Made by a program: the position numbers and the translations under genes
NCBI GenBank assembly: GCA_029582155.1
Contig: CM055905.1
Span: 7,391,572 to 7,455,571, forward strand
Reading direction: 5' to 3'
Source: Panopea generosa
Lineage: Eukaryota > Mollusca > Bivalvia > Adapedonta > Hiatellidae
Length of the DNA stretch: 64,000 bases
Part shown: positions 59,801-64,000 of the stretch, one piece after another
How the letters are laid out: every line of letters starts with the position of its first letter
How positions within the stretch are numbered: the first letter of the stretch is position 1
The notes under the pieces: model-generated
The model's input: the letters and a program-made list of their open reading frames with translations, nothing else
What the model was told of the DNA's origin: nothing
Databases searched by the model: none

Positions 59801-60649
59801 TTTCTATTCTGTTGTTAAGTTGTCAATGTCACTCTGTTGAGTTTCTATTCTGTTGTTCAGTTGTCAATGTCACTCTGTTGAGTTTCTGTTCTGTTGCAAA
59901 GTTGTCAAAGTCACTCTGTTGTTTAGTTGTCAAAGTCACTCTGTTGAGTTTCTATTCTGTTGTTCAGTTGTCAATGTCACTCTGTTGAGTTTCTATTCTG
60001 TTGTTATTCTGTTGTTAAGTTGTCAAAGTCACTCTGTTGTGTTTCTGTTCTGTTGTTAAGTTGTCAAAGTCACTCTGTTGAGTTTCTATTCTGTTGTTAA
60101 GTTGTCAATGTCACTCTGTTGAGTTTCTATCCTGTTGTTAAGTTGTCAATGTCACTCTGTTGAGTTACTGTTCTGTTGTTAAATTGTCAATGTCACTCTG
60201 TTGAGTTACTGTCCTGTTGTTAAGTTGTCAATGTCACTCTGTTGAGTTTCTGTCCTGTTGTTAAGTTGTCAATGTCACTCTGTTGAGTTTCTGTCCTGTT
60301 GTTAAGTTGTCAAAGTCACTCTGTTGAGTTTCTGTTCTGTTGTTAAGTTGTCAATGTCACTCTGTTGAGTTTCTGTTCTGTTGCTAAGTTACCAATGTCA
60401 CTCTGTTGGGTTTCTATTCTGTTGCTAAGTTGTCAATGTCACTCTGTTGGGTTTCTATTCTGTTGTTAAGTTGTCAATGTCACTCTGTTGAGTTTCTATT
60501 CTGTTGTTAAGTTGTCAATGTCACTCTGTTGAGTTTCTATTCTGTTGTGAAGTTGTCAAAGTCACTCTGTTGAGTTTCTATTCTGTTGTTAAGTTGTCAG
60601 TGTCACTCTGTTGAGTTTCTATCCTGTTGTTAAGTTGTCAATGTCACTG
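56900..60649. repeat. ~3.75 kb minisatellite downstream of exon 7, ~41 bp units
   Basis: About 90 units of 'gttctgttgttaagttgtca' plus 'atgtcactctgttgagtttct', with frequent a/g, t/c and aa/at variants and occasional short units. Sequence is unrelated to the upstream array although the unit length is the same. A larger block is duplicated inside: the rare variants at 57183-57220 and 57444-57510 recur at 58077-58115 and 58420-58490. Confidence 0.97.
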
Positions 60650-61194
60650 TATATACAGATGAATGTGGGTTGAGTTGCAGTGTGTTGGTTGAGTTTTATT
60701 TCAAGGATCAAGGTCCCCCTGTTTGGTTAATATAGAAGTTTAAACTGGTTTTTTATCAGTAAATTATTTTTTTTTTTATGAAATTTTGAAATTACTTTTA
60801 TTTTAAACAGCTGAAGCAATTTTAGCAATATATTTCAAATTTCCCTTTTACCTTTTACTTGAACAGGGAAATATCAGTTTTTTCTGTCAAGGCTGGGTAG
60901 TTTAGGGGGAGGGGGCTGGAATACAATTAAGCACAATGTCAGATAAACATCGGGGGAATTTCTGTCATTATTTTTTCAGATATTTGTTATCACATTTGAA
61001 GGTTTATTCAGTATTTTAAAGTATTAAAATTTGGTTAGTTCCATATCCAGTAGCTCAACAATAGTAATGAAATACAAACTGGTGGAACTATAGAGAAGTC
61101 AACATTGAAAGAAATAATTTATTAGTAAACATATTATAACTAAGCTTGTAAAATGGTTGCACTTTGTTGGTCCATCAGTAGGCCATCATATTTA

Positions 61195-61690
61195 TAGAAA
61201 ATCAGATTCCCAAGGATTCCTGAATACTGCTTGGCCCTACAGTCCTCAAACATTGTAGTATATTTGTTTCTTAGCAAAGAGATGAAACCTATTCATTTTA
61301 AAGTCGGTAGATCAAAGGTCAAGGTCACTTTGGCTATTTATACAAAATCAGTTTCCCTAGGATTCCTGAATAATGCCTGCACCTACAGTCCTTAAAGATG
61401 GTTCATCTCAGTAAGTAGGTGATCCCTAGTCATTTTGGTGTCAGTAGGCTAAAGGTCAAGGCAACAATGGCTTTTTATAATAAATTGTTTCCAACTCAGA
61501 TACCTTGGGTGGGAGGGGGGGAAACGACTTGGCCTGTGGACCTCAAAATTTGCATGTTGGTTCGTCTTGGTAAGTATATGACCCCTACTAATTTTGAGGT
61601 TAGTATGTCAAAAGGTCAAGGTCACTATTATGATTTATAGAATATGATGATGGTTCCGTCAAATATCTCAAGAACAGTTTGGCCTACAAA
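61195..61690 (+). repeat. Tandem-core interspersed repeat, ~125 bp units
   Basis: Three to four diverged units with 'aggattcctgaata(c/a)tgc', 'cctacagtcct(c/t)aaa' and 'aggtcaaggtcac'. The style matches the cores of pearl-like elements; ends not recognised. A 73-codon frame inside is not a gene. Confidence 0.6.
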
Positions 61691-61970
61691 TATCTCTTAT
61701 ATCTGTTTGCATTATGTAAATACCAATAACTGAAATGTCGCAGTATAATATTGGAATTATATCTTGTATTTGCATTATGTAAATATGATTTGGTGAAAGG
61801 AGATACTAATATTTGTCATTATTTACATAATTATGCAAATCCCATTGGTTGAAATGATGCGTCATACATTTTGGTCTTCATAGCCTTGCCATGTGATGTT
61901 AAAGCAAGATATCTGATTCTGCTGAATTGTTCTGTAAAGTTGCTGTTTCAAGTTATTCTGTATATTTCAG

Positions 61971-62065
61971 AATGATCTTCATCGGGTAATGCAGAAGTCT
62001 CAGTCTGCCCTCGCTCAACAACTCATGATCCTCTGTGCTACTTTATTGTGCCTTAGTTTTACCAG
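61971..62065 (+). CDS. Slo2/KCNT-type channel, exon 8 (S4-S5 linker and S5)
   Basis: Encodes residues 250-280, NDLHRVMQKSQSALAQQLMI then LCATLLCLSFT, plus two bases (AG) of the next codon. It matches KCNT 'NDFHRA...[22 protein letters not shown]', with S5 near residues 263-280. Acceptor tctgtatatttcag, donor gtaagt at 62066, phase 2 out. The continuation (TCGIQHLER, pore helix, GYG filter) is not seen up to 64000, so the gene continues past the window. The 3' part of the exon is repeated downstream. Confidence 0.94.
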
Positions 62066-62884
62066 GTAAGTGTCTGGTAATACAGAAGTCTCAGTCTGCC
62101 CTCGCTCAACAACTCATGATCCTCTGTGCTACTTTATTGTGCCTTAGTTTTACCAGGTAAGTGTCAGGTAATACAGATGTCTCAGTCTGCCCTCGCTCAA
62201 CAACCCATGATCCTCTGTGCTACTTTATTGTGCCTTAGTTTTACCAGGTAAGTGTCTGGTTATACAGAAGTCTCAGTCTGCCCTCTCTCAACAACTCATG
62301 ATCCTCTGTCCTACTTTATTGTGCCTTAGATTTACCAGGTAAGTGTCGGGTAATACAGATGTCTCAGTCTGCCCTCGCTCAACAACTCATGATCCTCTGT
62401 GCTACTTTATTGTGCCTTAGTTTTACCAGGTAAGTGTCGGGTAATACAGAAGTCTCAGTCTGCCCTCGCTCAACAACTCATGATCCTCTGTGCTACTTTA
62501 TTGTGCCTTAGTTTTACCAGGTAAGTGTCGGGTAATACAGAAGTCTCAGTCTGCCCTCGCTCAACAACTCGTGATCCTCTGTCCTACTTTATTGTGCCTT
62601 AGTTTTACCAGGTAAGTGTCGGGTAATACAGAAGTCTCAGTCTGCCCTCGCTCAACAACTCGTGATCCTCTGTGCTACTTTATTGTGCCTTAGTTTTACC
62701 AGGTAAGTGTCTGGTAATACAGAAGTCTCAGTATGCCCTCGCTCAACAACTCATGATCCTCTGTGCTACTTTATTGTGCCTTAGTTTTACCAGGTAAGTG
62801 TCGGGTAATACAGAAGTCTCAGTCTGCCCTCTCTCAACAACTCATGATCCTCTGTGCTACTTTATTGTGCCTTAGTTTTACCAG
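62066..62884 (+). repeat. Nine extra tandem copies of the exon 8 3' part with its donor, 91 bp unit
   Basis: Donors gtaagt fall at 62066, 62157, 62248, 62339, 62430, 62521, 62612, 62703 and 62794, exactly 91 bp apart. Each unit is about 10 bp of intron start joined to 'gggtaatacagaagtctcag' and the rest of exon 8. Units differ by few substitutions (ctcatgatc/ctcgtgatc, tgtgct/tgtcct). The last copy ends at 62884 in ccag but runs into aacctgtctt with no donor. Since 91 is not a multiple of 3 and each junction reads AGG TAA, read-through terminates. I treat the copies as non-coding. Confidence 0.93.
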
Positions 62885-63114
62885 AACCTGTCTTCCTTTA
62901 CCAATAATAAAAAAAAGAAAAAAGCACCTGGATGCCATGTATTACATGTGTTGAAATTGGCTGGATTTATGCCTTGCCTTAGTGATGAATTGGGGCTCAC
63001 AGGTGTTATGATTTTATTGAACATTGATTGTATGTGAAACTATTACGATGAAATGTGGATCTCTAGTGTAAGGACTGTATTTGTAGATAGTAATACATGT
63101 AGTTCCCCCAACAT

Positions 63115-64000
63115 TTTTATCCCCCGCCACAGCTTGTAGAGTGGAGCAGGGGGATATAGAAATGGGCTGCATCGGTGCATCTGTTGTGCGTGCATCCATG
63201 CATCCACAACATATCTCCTTCAGTTTTGATTGGAATTTTTAATAACTTGGCACAAATGTTCACTAGGACAAGACAAAGTGTCATGCAAATGACTTGGGTC
63301 TGTTCGTCAAAGATCTAGGTCATAGCTCAAGGTCAAGTGTTTGGAAATCCATTGTATACGCTGTTTCCTCTTGTCCGGACTGTATCTTCTTTAGTTGTCA
63401 TTGGAATTTCAAATAACTTGGCACAAATGTTCACTAGGACAAGACGATGTGTCATGCAATGACTTGGGTCTGTTTGTCAAAGGTCAAGGTCAAGTGTTTG
63501 GAAATCCAATGTAAACACTATATTTCCTCTTGTCAAGACCGTATCTTCTTTAGTTGTGATTGCAATTTTAAATAACTTGGCACAAATGTTCACTAGGACA
63601 AGATGATGTGTCATGCGAATGACTTGGGTCTGTTTTTCAAAGGTCAAGGTCATAGCTCCGTCCGTCCGCTGCTGTCTTTACCTTATCTTCTTTAGTTGTG
63701 ATTGGAATTTTAAATAACTTAACACAAACGTTCACTAGGACAAAACAATGTATCATACCAATGACTTGGGTCTGTTTGTCAAAGGTCAAGGTCATAGCTC
63801 AAGGTCAAGTGTTTGAAAATCCAATGTATACACTGTGTTTCATCTTGTCTGGACCATATCTTCTTTAGTTGTGATTGCATTTTTAAATAACATGGCACAA
63901 ATGTTCACTTTGACAAGACGATGTGTCATGCGACTGACTTGGGTCTGTTCGTCAAAGGTCACAGCTCTGTCCGCCCATCCTCTGCTGTCCGGACCTTATC
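63115..64000 (+). mobile_element. Pearl/Helitron-like tandem-core element, incomplete
   Basis: Starts 'tttttatcccccgccacagc' with 'agcagggggatatagaaatg', then 'gcgtgcatccatgcatccac', and units of roughly 150-175 bp with 'aataacttggcacaaatgtt', 'cactaggacaagac', 'gtgtcatgc' and 'aatgacttgggtctgtt'. It continues beyond the window. The start resembles 6121 and 22626 in design (C5/G5 pairing) more than in sequence. Confidence 0.55.

Larger units (their letters stand above)
56819..61970 (+). other. Intron 7 (phase 0, 5,152 bp)
   Basis: Starts gtaagtccat and ends gtatatttcag. It is mostly the 3.75 kb array. 60650-61194 is AT-rich with no recognised feature, followed by a tandem-core repeat at 61195-61690, then ~280 bp without features before exon 8. 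Confidence 0.88.
62066..64000 (+). other. Intron 8, 5' part (phase 2, runs off the window)
   Basis: Starts gtaagtgtctgg. It contains the exon 8-derived array (to 62884), ~230 bp of ordinary DNA and a tandem-core repeat from 63115. No pore exon found. Confidence 0.8.

Noticed and set aside
62066-62884. Nine extra copies as alternative (mutually exclusive) exons
   Set aside because: Intervals between a donor and the next acceptor-like site are only ~20 bp, too short for an intron, and the copies encode the same peptide, so no exon cassette logic is visible.
62763-62954. Alternative coding exon from the last exon 8 copy (63-codon frame)
   Set aside because: The frame continues into lysine-rich intron sequence without pore similarity and lacks a donor; kept only as a finding about its FTRTC reading.
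63014-64000. Pore-loop/S6 exon before the window end
   Set aside because: No GYG-type selectivity filter or RCK-like translation found on the plus strand; the stretch is a tandem-core repeat.

Overview
This is animal nuclear DNA, most likely from a bivalve mollusc. It is AT-rich and intron-dominated, with GT-AG exons separated by kilobases. It carries many tRNA-derived SINEs, pearl/Helitron-like elements with tandem-repeat cores, and long minisatellites. The bivalve assignment is inferred from repeat style and from one channel protein; no species is claimed. The only gene I can support is the 5' part of a plus-strand Slo2/KCNT-type (Slack-like, sodium-activated) potassium channel gene. Eight coding exons lie at 14205-14410, 28642-28721, 32971-33064, 35104-35202, 49486-49594, 50394-50468, 56735-56818 and 61971-62065. 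All splice phases match, giving a continuous 842-nt frame of 280 codons plus 2 nt. It covers a basic N-terminus, the conserved pre-S1 cytoplasmic segment and S1 to S5. The pore loop, S6 and the two RCK domains must lie beyond base 64000. LAYOUT. 1-14.2 kb is upstream DNA with no recognised gene: minisatellites, SINEs, a dispersed ~0.5 kb repeat and a pearl-like element. 14.2-28.6 kb is intron 1, with SINEs, MITE/foldback elements and a ~2.7 kb element with hAT-like ends that contains a pearl-like element. 28.7-35.1 kb holds introns 2 and 3, rich in SINEs. 35.2-49.5 kb is intron 4, with three minisatellites (29, 40 and 58 bp units), SINEs and two LINE 3' ends. 49.6-62.1 kb holds short exons embedded in very large arrays. 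62.1-64 kb is the start of intron 8, with nine further copies of exon 8's 3' part and then another tandem-core repeat. MAIN OBSERVATION. Tandem expansion has repeatedly started inside recognisable sequences. The 3' end of exon 5 with its splice donor is re-duplicated downstream, and the 3' part of exon 8 with its donor is repeated nine more times in 91-bp steps. A SINE body became a ~24-copy, G-quadruplex-capable 58-bp array; another SINE became a 36-42 bp array; a dispersed repeat became a 40-bp array. The 84-bp exon 7 sits between two unrelated arrays of about 4.0 and 3.75 kb, both with ~41-bp units. I found no CRISPR array, bacterial operon, functional tRNA/rRNA gene or intact transposase. 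Most long open frames are artefacts of stop-free tandem repeats.
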